Shown: positions 15,385 through 23,183 of the stretch, piece after piece | Layout of the letters: every line of letters begins with the position of its first letter | How positions within the stretch are numbered: position 1 is the stretch's first letter | NCBI GenBank assembly: GCA_963974645.1 | Contig: CAXBEA010000002.1 | Location: 20,875 to 84,874 of the forward strand | From: Motiliproteus sp963974645 | GTDB taxonomy: Bacteria > Pseudomonadota > Gammaproteobacteria > Pseudomonadales > Balneatricaceae | Direction of reading: 5' to 3' | DNA: 64,000 nucleotides | Made by a program: the position numbers and the translations under genes | Notes under the pieces: generated by a model | What the model saw: the letters and a program-made list of their open reading frames with translations, nothing else | Databases searched by the model: none | What the model was told of the DNA's origin: nothing

Positions 15385-17288
15385 TTTTTTATCCCTGCTA
15401 GGGTGGTATTGGCCGTATAACGGTATTTAAGAAAATTCTGCCCCGCACTTAGCACCTGGAACGCCTCTTTCAGGTTGCGACGTTCAAAGCGGGACAAATT
15501 ATCCGGCTCTATATTGTTATCTGGCTCCAGCTTCTGATTTACATCATTCGCCTGATGCTTAGCTCTGACAATAGACAGGTACTCCAGCGCATCACTCAGA
15601 TCCTGAGCATTGCCCTCCGGCAACAGCTTAGCCGCAATAATATCGTCGAGACGCTCAAACGAATTACGTGCTCTGGATCCTACCGCCAAGGCATGTACCC
15701 GAATCACATCGGTCAGCGGTGCCGCGCCTCTGCGCTTAAGGTTGATGGTATTGTTATGTCGGCCGTCTTTTTCCATCACAAACTCTTTAAAGAAACCCAA
15801 GGGCGGCTTGCGCGACAGTGCATTTCTGGCCAATGCTGCCAGAAACTTGGGATTACCTTTTGCTTGAGTGGCAATATGTCGACGTAAATCAGCGGCCCAC
15901 TGCTCTCTGCCCCAGACGCCATCCAGATCGAAGAAAATTGAGCAGTGCAACAGTGCTTTAGGATCAGGATTGCTGATCCATTGGCTAAACAGGTCCTTCC
16001 ACTGGCTCAGCGTCAGCTGCCATCTGGGGTTTGTAGCCATGATGTCACCCGTGCAATAGGCGTAACCGCAGGCGTTCAGACCCTCACATACGAATTGGGT
16101 CAGTGCAGCAAAGTATTCACCGTGAAGATCTTCTGCATAGCTATCATCAAAAATAATGGCATTATCCTGATCGGTAACCAGTAACTGCTCGTCCCTGGCC
16201 ATAGACCCCAGCGCCAGAAAGCAATAGGGGATCGGCGGTTTACCCAGGGCATCCTCCGCCAGTTCCAGCAAACGCTGCTTGAAACTGCGCCCGATGACCG
16301 ACATCGCCGAGCCAATCATATGCGAATTGGCATCTTCATTGACCATCCGCACAAAGGCTTCAGGTACCGACTGCGCATAATTGGCGAGCTCTTTAACACT
16401 TTGCTGGGCAAAGATGCCTCGGACTAAAAACAAACTACTCTGGGACTCATAACGAACAATATCCGCTAGGGTAATAACGCCTATCGGCTTCTTCTTTTTC
16501 AAAATCGGCATGTGATGCACATTAAAGCGCAGCATCGCTAACATCACTTCATAGACATAGGCATTTTCATCCAACATCACCATATCGGTGGACATCACCT
16601 CGCTGATTGGGGTTTGCAGGTCCAACTCTTGCCCTATGACACGGGTAATAAAATCCCGATCGGTAATAATGCCGATCGCTTGCCCATCATCATCTTCAGG
16701 GTCACTTTCAATCGGTTTATCGGGATCCGTGATCAGTAACGATGAAACCTGCTCCTGGGTCATAATCAACGCCGCTGTACTGATCGCTGTGTTTTTAGTC
16801 ACCGTCACCACACCGCGCTTGAGCAGGCATTTTGCTTTATCAGTGGTCAGGTCATTTTTATTGGTCTGATCAGCCACCGACTGGTGCAACAGCGCAGCGT
16901 TATCCACTTCAAAATAGTTGGAGAAGTCCTCATGCTGATCGCAATAATCATTAAACAGGTCGGCGGGGATGCAATACACCAGAGAATCTTCCAGCGCTCG
17001 GGTTGGAAAGCGCACTCGGCCACGCATCATCAACCCCATCTGACCAAAAATACCCCCCGCATCCAGGCGGTTATAGAGCTCACCATTACGCCGAAAGGTT
17101 TCAACCGCACCGCTACGCACCACAAACAGATCGTTAACCGGCTCGGCATAATTGAGGATATCGCTACCCGCGACATAGTAAGCAATCTCGACCTGCTTGG
17201 CTAAATGGCTTAACGCCTCATCCGGTAACGCATCAAACGGCGGAAAGCGCTGCAAAAAACGTTGAATCTCTATCTGTTCTGGCTGCAC
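15381..17288 (-). CDS. cNMP-binding / CBS-pair / DUF294 nucleotidyltransferase-like protein
   Basis: A protein of about 635 residues with a cyclic-nucleotide-binding domain (about 10-130, GGIFGQMGLM), two CBS domains (about 160-290, GIITDRDFI and GVITLADIVRY), a DUF294 nucleotidyltransferase-like domain (GSMARDEQLLVTDQDNAI, with the GS...DxD metal site) and a DUF294 C-terminal domain. Such proteins resemble GlnD-type regulators and often neighbour a DnaQ-like exonuclease, as here. The GTG at 17288 is favoured because AGGGGG lies 4 bases upstream; a TTG at 17303 has no ribosome site. It is a likely nucleotide-sensing regulator. Confidence 0.88.
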   Translation of the reverse strand: MQPEQIEIQRFLQRFPPFDALPDEALSHLAKQVEIAYYVAGSDILNYAEPVNDLFVVRSGAVETFRRNGELYNRLDAGGIFGQMGLMMRGRVRFPTRALEDSLVYCIPADLFNDYCDQHEDFSNYFEVDNAALLHQSVADQTNKNDLTTDKAKCLLKRGVVTVTKNTAISTAALIMTQEQVSSLLITDPDKPIESDPEDDDGQAIGIITDRDFITRVIGQELDLQTPISEVMSTDMVMLDENAYVYEVMLAMLRFNVHHMPILKKKKPIGVITLADIVRYESQSSLFLVRGIFAQQSVKELANYAQSVPEAFVRMVNEDANSHMIGSAMSVIGRSFKQRLLELAEDALGKPPIPYCFLALGSMARDEQLLVTDQDNAIIFDDSYAEDLHGEYFAALTQFVCEGLNACGYAYCTGDIMATNPRWQLTLSQWKDLFSQWISNPDPKALLHCSIFFDLDGVWGREQWAADLRRHIATQAKGNPKFLAALARNALSRKPPLGFFKEFVMEKDGRHNNTINLKRRGAAPLTDVIRVHALAVGSRARNSFERLDDIIAAKLLPEGNAQDLSDALEYLSIVRAKHQANDVNQKLEPDNNIEPDNLSRFERRNLKEAFQVLSAGQNFLKYRYTANTTLAGIKN

Positions 17289-17311
17289 ATAACCCCCTGT
17301 CAAAGACAGAT

Positions 17312-17334
17312 TTGTCGCCGCACAGTGGCGACAA
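17312..17334. promoter_or_regulatory. 8-bp palindrome upstream of the DUF294 gene
   Basis: TTGTCGCC-GCACAGT-GGCGACAA is a perfect inverted repeat with a 7-base spacer, 24 bases before the GTG start. The spacing suits a dimeric regulator. There is no T run, so it is not a terminator. The cognate protein is not identified. Confidence 0.5.
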
Positions 17335-17410
17335 TCCAGCGGAGACCCAAAAGGCCTGAGCGTTCTTGCTAAATATCAAATGAGGCTGGTATCTACAAAG
17401 GCTGTGTACC

Positions 17411-17752
17411 CTAGCCGCAGCACTTCTTATATTTCTTGCCGCTAGCGCAACTACAGGGATCGTTGCGCAATGGAGACTTATCCCGTTTGACGCTACTCCC
17501 TTTGTTAAGCATTGTGGTCAGCTCGGTGATGGATTCGACCGCATCCTCGCTGCTATCCAGACTGACATTAGCGTGCAGCAGGGCTTGTGCCACTAGCGTT
17601 TCGACTTCTTGCTTGCGCGCCTCACTGGTAACAACCAGTTCCAGCGGGTATTTCTTGCTGCCAACTTTATGGCTAGCCTTGGTCTGGTAACCGAAACTGG
17701 TGTGGTTTAGGCGCGCATCCTGGCGACCCTTGAAAAAAAACTTATCTGACAT
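17411..17752 (-). CDS. SEC-C metal-binding protein, PBPRA1643 type
   Basis: A 113-residue protein that begins MSDKFFFKGRQDARLNHTSF and ends in a SEC-C zinc motif, NDPCSCASGKKYKKCCG, like the zinc tail of SecA. This combination matches the SWIM/SEC-C PBPRA1643 family of gammaproteobacteria. The zinc ligands are the cysteines CxC...CC. The function is unknown; the SEC-C tail suggests binding to ribosomes or another protein. It stands alone on minus. Confidence 0.88.
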   Translation of the reverse strand: MSDKFFFKGRQDARLNHTSFGYQTKASHKVGSKKYPLELVVTSEARKQEVETLVAQALLHANVSLDSSEDAVESITELTTMLNKGSSVKRDKSPLRNDPCSCASGKKYKKCCG

Positions 17753-17973
17753 GTCTAATCCTTAATACTTAAAAAGGCAGGGGCTGCAGCACGGCTATCT
17801 AATAGCTTGGAATAAATAATGAAGCCGGAATCAAAGTGGATAAAGTAGGAGTACGACCCATCACTCTATCCACAAAGGAGTCAGGGTTTGTCGCATCATA
17901 ACACTGACTTTCACTAACAGCTTAAGCCTCTATCGAATCATGTAGCGGTGGGCACTCGTGGGCGGGTGAATAC

Positions 17974-18345
17974 TTAGGTGAGCAACCAAGCTGTTGCTTC
18001 ATCCATGTCGAAAAACAGGGCTGTTTTTACGCCGCAAATGATATGGGCATTGGCTAAGTGCGTGTAGCGGCCTTGCCATTGATCGGTGTTAGCAGGGATA
18101 ACAATAGCCATTCGTTTGCACTTGGGAACATCTCTTTTGAAACTAATACCTAGGTTATCTAGATCAATTAGCCCGAGATGCCCTATCTCGGCTAACCGGA
18201 AATCAACTAAAGCGCGGTCACAGTTGCCAAAATAAAGAGGCAGGGAGTCTGATCGGGCAGCTTTTATTTGAGCTATCTCTACAGCGCCTTGCTGCGTCAC
18301 CCTTACATAGCGACCGTCGTCAGACAGTTCAACGGTCATAGTCAT
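17974..18345 (-). CDS. STAS/SpoIIAA-like protein, paralogue B
   Basis: A 123-residue soluble protein related along its whole length to the product at 10046-10414 (IKAARS at 27-32, RALVDFR, DVPKCKRMAIVIP, DEATAWLLT). GGAG lies 7 bases before the ATG. It starts 30 bases after proV on the same strand, so it may be co-transcribed with proXWV and expressed under osmotic control. No phosphorylatable serine motif of classical SpoIIAA was picked out. Function is unknown. Confidence 0.8.
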   Translation of the reverse strand: MTMTVELSDDGRYVRVTQQGAVEIAQIKAARSDSLPLYFGNCDRALVDFRLAEIGHLGLIDLDNLGISFKRDVPKCKRMAIVIPANTDQWQGRYTHLANAHIICGVKTALFFDMDEATAWLLT

Positions 18346-18375
18346 TTGAGTTCTCCAGAGTGCAGATATGTCTCG

Positions 18376-19635
18376 CTAGGTCTCTCCTAACACCTTGGCC
18401 AGACTGGAACGCGATAACTCGCCACGCAGCCTGCCCTCCTCGTCCACCACCGGTAATGGGTAATCGGTATCCAGGGTTTCAGGGATAACCGATTCTAACA
18501 GCGCATCGGGCGAGATAGCGGTATTTTCCTCTAGGACATGATCATCCATCAAGCCCTCTTTACCGCTCTTAACTGCGGTTTCCAGCGATTCTTGACTTAC
18601 CACACCCTGATAGCCTTCTTTCGAGACGTAATAACCGTAGTCGCCGGGTAATTTTCTCATCTGGATCAGGGCTTCACCAATAGTCTGGGCAGTAATCCGA
18701 CAGGCCGGCGGCTTCATCACCGTCTCAACCGTCAATGCACGGGCACGATTCACATCCTTAACGAAGGCTTCGACATAACTGTCAGCTGGATTAAGCAGAA
18801 TATCCATCGGTGCTCCCTCCTGTACCAGCAGCCCGTCTTTAAGAATCGCAATACGATCCCCCAAGCGCAGCGCTTCATCCAGGTCATGGGTGATAAAGAT
18901 AATGGTCTTGTGCAGGGTTTGCTGCAGCTCGATCAACTGATCCTGCATCTCACTCCGGATTAACGGGTCTAGAGCTGAGAACGCCTCGTCCATCAACAGT
19001 ATCTCGGCATCGGTACAGAGTGCCCGGGCCAGGCCGACCCGCTGCTGCTGGCCACCGGACAACTGTGAAGGATACTGTTCGCCGTAACCGGACAGGCCTA
19101 CCGTATCCAGCCACTGATTGGCCTTTTCCAATCGCGTCTTAGTATCTACGCCCTGGACCGTTAAACCGTAGGCGACATTGTCGACTACGGTTCGGTGCGG
19201 CATCAGGCCAAAGCGCTGAAACACCATCGACATCTTGTGACGACGAAACTGCTCCAGCTCCTTGGTGGAGAGCTTCATCACGTCGACCCCCTCGACCATG
19301 ATCCGCCCTTCTGTCGGATCAATCAGCCGATTGAAGTGTCGAATCAAGGTTGATTTACCCGAACCAGACAATCCCATGATGACAAAAATCTCGCCTTTGT
19401 TGATGCTGAGGTTAATGTCCTTTAGCCCCACCGTATGACCCGTCTCGGCCAATATCTCATCTTTAGATTTACCTGCATGCACTAGAGGCATCACGCTGTG
19501 CGGCTTGTCGCCAAAAAGCTTATACAGACCTTCGATCTGAATTAACGGCTGCTCGGTTGCAGCGCGGGATGACTGACCGGCAGCTGCTGTATCCGATTGA
19601 GCGTCCGGTGCTTGCTGTTCAGTTAAATCAGGCAT
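18376..19635 (-). CDS. proV: Glycine betaine/proline-type ABC transporter ATPase
   Basis: A 419-residue ATPase of the ProV/OpuAA group. It has Walker A GLSGSGKSTL, the signature LSGGQQQRVGLARAL and Walker B ILLMDEAFSALDP, then two CBS domains (about 290-415) that in OpuA sense ionic strength. A proline- and glutamine-rich 30-residue N-terminal extension precedes the ATPase. It overlaps proW by 8 bases. It powers uptake of a compatible solute bound by ProX. Confidence 0.93.
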   Translation of the reverse strand: MPDLTEQQAPDAQSDTAAAGQSSRAATEQPLIQIEGLYKLFGDKPHSVMPLVHAGKSKDEILAETGHTVGLKDINLSINKGEIFVIMGLSGSGKSTLIRHFNRLIDPTEGRIMVEGVDVMKLSTKELEQFRRHKMSMVFQRFGLMPHRTVVDNVAYGLTVQGVDTKTRLEKANQWLDTVGLSGYGEQYPSQLSGGQQQRVGLARALCTDAEILLMDEAFSALDPLIRSEMQDQLIELQQTLHKTIIFITHDLDEALRLGDRIAILKDGLLVQEGAPMDILLNPADSYVEAFVKDVNRARALTVETVMKPPACRITAQTIGEALIQMRKLPGDYGYYVSKEGYQGVVSQESLETAVKSGKEGLMDDHVLEENTAISPDALLESVIPETLDTDYPLPVVDEEGRLRGELSRSSLAKVLGET

Positions 19636-20527
19636 CTTTTACACCCTGCATATGTTTCTGAGATCGTTTGGCATAGGCCTGCGAAACCCGGTCAAAGATG
19701 ATCGCCAAGGCGACAATCGCCAACCCATTAAACAGCCCGAGGGTGAAATACTGGTTGGTGATCGATTTCAGTACCGGCTGCCCCAGCCCTTTCACGCCGA
19801 TCATGGACGCTATCACCACCATCGCCAAAGCCATCATGATGGTCTGGTTAATTCCCGCCATAATAGTAGGCGATGCCAGCGGAAGCTGAACCCCGAACAG
19901 GCGCTGCATCGGGCTCGCACCGTAAGCGGTTGCCGCTTCCAGTACCTCTTTATCGACCAGCCGTATGCCCAGATTGGTCAGGCGGATAACCGGCGGAATC
20001 GCATAAATAATAACGGCAATAACACCGGGTATCTTGCCGATCCCCAATAACATCACCACAGGTATCAGATACACGAACGCGGGCATGGTTTGCATGATAT
20101 CCAACACCGGCGTGACCACCGCCTGGGTACGGTCTGAGCGTGCCATCAGCACCCCGATGGGAATACCGAGCGCAATCGCCAACAGTGTGCAGACGGTGAT
20201 AATGCTCAGGGTGCGCATGGTGTTCTCCCACATACCGAAATAGCCGATGGCTAGAAAGGCAAGCACCACACTCAGGGATAACTTCCAGGATCGGGTGGCG
20301 CCATAAACCAGCGCAGTAATCCCCAAAATCACCACAAACCAGGGTGACTGGAGCAGCAGTTTTTCAAACCAGATCAAAAATGTCAGCAGCGGATCGAAGA
20401 ACGATTCGATCAGATCACCGTAGCTTCTGGAAAACTCTCGATAGGCAGCATCCAGGGATTTACGAATCGCCAGCAAGTCGGCGCGATCCATTTGAGGAAA
20501 TTTGGTTAGCCAGGAATTTTCGGCCAT
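19628..20527 (-). CDS. proW: Glycine betaine/proline-type ABC transporter permease
   Basis: A 299-residue inner-membrane permease with about six to seven helices. The EAA loop that docks to ProV is seen as EAATAYGASPMQRLFGVQLP. The N-terminal 60 residues form an amphipathic extension before the first helix, as in ProW. It overlaps proV at the 3' end and follows proX after about 150 bases. Confidence 0.93.
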   Translation of the reverse strand: MAENSWLTKFPQMDRADLLAIRKSLDAAYREFSRSYGDLIESFFDPLLTFLIWFEKLLLQSPWFVVILGITALVYGATRSWKLSLSVVLAFLAIGYFGMWENTMRTLSIITVCTLLAIALGIPIGVLMARSDRTQAVVTPVLDIMQTMPAFVYLIPVVMLLGIGKIPGVIAVIIYAIPPVIRLTNLGIRLVDKEVLEAATAYGASPMQRLFGVQLPLASPTIMAGINQTIMMALAMVVIASMIGVKGLGQPVLKSITNQYFTLGLFNGLAIVALAIIFDRVSQAYAKRSQKHMQGVKDA

Positions 20528-20676
20528 AAGACTCTCCAGACCGCATCAAATGCAGCGGTCTCAGCATTACAGGAATTGAAACTATCGAGATAGAAATACA
20601 ACTAGCAATACAGAATAACGAACAGAGCAGATACGACAAAGGCGCCATGGCATAGCCGTGGCGTCCTAAAACTGAC

Positions 20677-21675
20677 TTACAGATTAGCCAGTGCTTTTTT
20701 TACTTTAGCCGCAATCGGCGCTGACACCCAGGGCGTCCAGGTGCTTTCGTAGTTACCCAAAAAATGCTCCATAGCCACATCGCCATCGGCCTGGTTCTCT
20801 TCCATCCAAGCCAGCAGTTCATTCATCTGTGCATTTTTGAACCCTCGCTTACCTAGATAGGCATAGGCTTGCGGTGATCGTGACGCAAACGTCTCGGTGG
20901 TCACAGTCTGCACCGGTGATGGCGGATACATGGTCACTTGCGGTGTCAGACAGTCCTCTTTAGCGATACAGGCCAGAAAATGCGCTTCATCAACACCGGA
21001 ACCGAAGTCAACCTTAACCATTTTGTATTTACCCAGCACCGCGGTAGGAGCCCAGTAGTAACCGAACCAGGGCTCTTTTCGCTCGTAGGCACGGGCGATA
21101 GATCCAGACAGGCCTGCACTGGAACCAGGATCGATCAGCTCGAAACCGGCAGCATCTAACTTCAAGGCGTCAAACAGATTACCGCCGGTGATCTGGCAGT
21201 TCCAACCTGCCGGGCAACCGTAGAAAGCGGAACGATCGGGATCTTCAGGATGGGTAAACAGCTTGGCCTTAGCAATGACGCCTTGAATCGTCGCCATACG
21301 GGGGTCGTCGTCGACCATGTACTGAGGAACCCAGAAACCTTCTTCACCACCATCTGATAAAGACTGGCCAGCGATACGTAAACGTTTCTCTTTAACCCCT
21401 TTCTCGAGGGCTTCTCGCATTGAGTTGCTCCAGAGTTCCGGGGCGATATCAGGCTCACCTTTTTCGATCATGGCCGTGCCTGTCGGCATGGTATCACCGG
21501 GGACCAGCTCGGCATCACAACCGTAGCCATGCTCAAGGATAAAACGATCGATGTTGGCAATCAGCGAGGCTGAGTTCCAGTTCATATCTGCGATGGTGAC
21601 TTTACCGCAGGCTTGGTCAGCCAGTACCGGGGCGGTCGAAAGCAGCAGAGGCAGTGCCAAGAGCAACGCTTTCAT
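20677..21675 (-). CDS. proX: Periplasmic substrate-binding protein for a quaternary amine
   Basis: A 332-residue secreted binding protein with a signal peptide cut near VLADQ. The family features are VTIADMNWNSASLIANIDRF, the GDTMPTGTAMIEKGEPDI loop and tryptophans (PELWSN, WFGYYWAPT) suited to caging a trimethylammonium head. The ligand could be glycine betaine, choline or proline betaine. Promoter sequence lies in the 150 bases shared with the divergent MarR gene. Confidence 0.92.
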   Translation of the reverse strand: MKALLLALPLLLSTAPVLADQACGKVTIADMNWNSASLIANIDRFILEHGYGCDAELVPGDTMPTGTAMIEKGEPDIAPELWSNSMREALEKGVKEKRLRIAGQSLSDGGEEGFWVPQYMVDDDPRMATIQGVIAKAKLFTHPEDPDRSAFYGCPAGWNCQITGGNLFDALKLDAAGFELIDPGSSAGLSGSIARAYERKEPWFGYYWAPTAVLGKYKMVKVDFGSGVDEAHFLACIAKEDCLTPQVTMYPPSPVQTVTTETFASRSPQAYAYLGKRGFKNAQMNELLAWMEENQADGDVAMEHFLGNYESTWTPWVSAPIAAKVKKALANL

Positions 21676-21736
21676 ACGATTTCTCCTAAAAATAAGTCAG
21701 AATTGATCAAGCAAAGAAGCATATTATTACACCTCT

Positions 21737-21775
21737 AACCATTAGACCTCAAACCATTCGCAAACCCATTGGTCG
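21737..21775. promoter_or_regulatory. Repeated AACCATT elements in the proX-marR divergent promoter
   Basis: AACCATT occurs at 21737-21743 and 21752-21758, and AACCCATTGGT at 21763-21773, giving three near-direct copies 15 and 12 bases apart. The third contains a small palindrome, ACCCATTGGT. They lie midway between the two divergent genes and could be operator half-sites for the MarR protein, which is inference. Confidence 0.35.
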
Positions 21776-21826
21776 GTAAATGCCATTAGGATACAATCGA
21801 CACCCCAACATCAAGCGGCTGAATTT

Positions 21827-22312
21827 ATGGATACTCCCCCCTATTGGCAGGATGTTTTGGTCTCTCTGCGGCGAATCATCCGCGCCACAGACCTGCAGTC
21901 AAAACGCATACTGAAAGCGAGTGGGCTAACGATTCCGCAGGTGATGGTATTACGCGCTATCGACGCGCTGGGCGATGTCACCGTCAAACGGATTTCTGAT
22001 GCGGTGTCATTAAGCCAAGCCACCGTAACAACCATCCTGAACCGCTTACAGGACAAAGGGTTAATCGAGCGAGTTCGCGGGCAAGCAGATAAGCGTGTGG
22101 TCAACGCCCGGCTGACCACGGTTGGATGTGAAGTGCTCGCCGATGCCCCACCCTTGCTTCACGAACAGTTTATCGACCGATTCGAGTCATTGGCAGACTG
22201 GGAAAAGACCCAGATTCTGTCTGCTTTACAGCGCGTAGCAACGATGATGGATGCCGAACATATCGACGCAGCGCCGCTGCTGGATATAGCACCGGCGAAC
22301 ACCTCGCAGTAA
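21827..22312 (+). CDS. MarR-family transcriptional regulator
   Basis: A 161-residue winged-helix regulator. The recognition region reads VKRISDAVSLSQATVTTILNRLQDKGLIERVRG, followed by the wing DKRVVNARLT. It is divergent from proXWV, and MarR proteins commonly control the neighbouring transport operon, so it may respond to osmolyte or to choline-like ligands. In several marine gammaproteobacteria a MarR protein (EctR) controls ectoine genes; identity with that protein is not claimed. Confidence 0.9.
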   Translation: MDTPPYWQDVLVSLRRIIRATDLQSKRILKASGLTIPQVMVLRAIDALGDVTVKRISDAVSLSQATVTTILNRLQDKGLIERVRGQADKRVVNARLTTVGCEVLADAPPLLHEQFIDRFESLADWEKTQILSALQRVATMMDAEHIDAAPLLDIAPANTSQ

Positions 22313-22353
22313 CACGGGAGACTATGTGCAGAGCCAGACCGACTGGCCTGACT

Positions 22354-22384
22354 GGAAAACAGGAAAACAGGAAAACAGGAAAAC
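22354..22384. repeat. Short tandem repeat of GGAAAACA
   Basis: Nearly four exact copies of an 8-base unit lie between the marR stop and the DUF1285 gene. They are outside any supported gene, so changes in copy number would alter spacing rather than a reading frame. Confidence 0.8.
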
Positions 22385-22452
22385 CCTATATCAGAACAGA
22401 TTATTACTAAGTATCGCGACCATGAGAATTAGCCACGAGACGGAGTTGGCGT

Positions 22453-23028
22453 CTAGCCCAGATCAGATCCAAGAACAAAGAACTGGCCGCAACTGTAGAT
22501 ACCTAGCTGGGTTTTGCCATCGATCTGTTGCTCTTCCGCCAGCTCGATGAGCTGATAAAACACCGAGCGCGCCAACAAGCCATCGAGGCGATCCCGCACC
22601 CGGACATAGGGTGAAGGTTCTCCTGTACTCGAATCGGTAACCAACCACAAAGGATGCTCTGCATCGACCCAGACCCTGTCGCCCTGGCTGGTCTGTAACT
22701 GCAACTGCTGCTCGGGACCGGGATTGATAAGATCCAGCTGGGTGATCAAAAACGGCGCATCCTCAACCCTGATACGCCACTTTTCAACCGGTGTTAATAC
22801 AAAATACTCATCCCCATCTTTACGCAGGATAGAGGCGAACAGTTTGGCTAAAGCCTCACGCTGAAACTGCACCCCTTCGTGAAACCACTCCCCCTGACGG
22901 TTGATAAAAAGATCGATATCGCCGCTGAGTTCGGGATTCCAGCTATTCACAGGAGGCAAGGCTTTATTTTGATCGCTGTCTTGAGCCTGCATCAGCTGCT
23001 GTAATGTCTTAGTATCAAACTCCATCAT
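22453..23028 (-). CDS. DUF1285-family protein
   Basis: About 191 residues in the DUF1285 pattern: DLFINRQGEWFHEGVQFQR, LFASILRKDGDEYFVLTPVEKWRI, and a strand-rich middle VWVDAEHPLWL. These cytoplasmic proteins of proteobacteria have an unknown role. The ATG at 23028 has AGGA 4 bases upstream; a GTG 15 bases earlier (23043) is the alternative. It stands alone on minus, downstream of the P-type ATPase. Confidence 0.88.
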   Translation of the reverse strand: MMEFDTKTLQQLMQAQDSDQNKALPPVNSWNPELSGDIDLFINRQGEWFHEGVQFQREALAKLFASILRKDGDEYFVLTPVEKWRIRVEDAPFLITQLDLINPGPEQQLQLQTSQGDRVWVDAEHPLWLVTDSSTGEPSPYVRVRDRLDGLLARSVFYQLIELAEEQQIDGKTQLGIYSCGQFFVLGSDLG

Positions 23029-23183
23029 CGATTCCTGGCTCACTCAAACCTAAACGTATTTAACTCATAAGCTATAGTGGTTAAAATTGCCTCTGTACGA
23101 GGGAAACTATACACCTCCTGACGGGTTAAGGTTTCGACGTTTATACAACAGCTTTGAGCAGTCCCTTCCTCATTTTGTATCAA

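Noticed and set aside
22326..22550. 74-codon plus frame after marR
   Set aside because: Built from the GGAAAACA repeat and antisense DUF1285 sequence.
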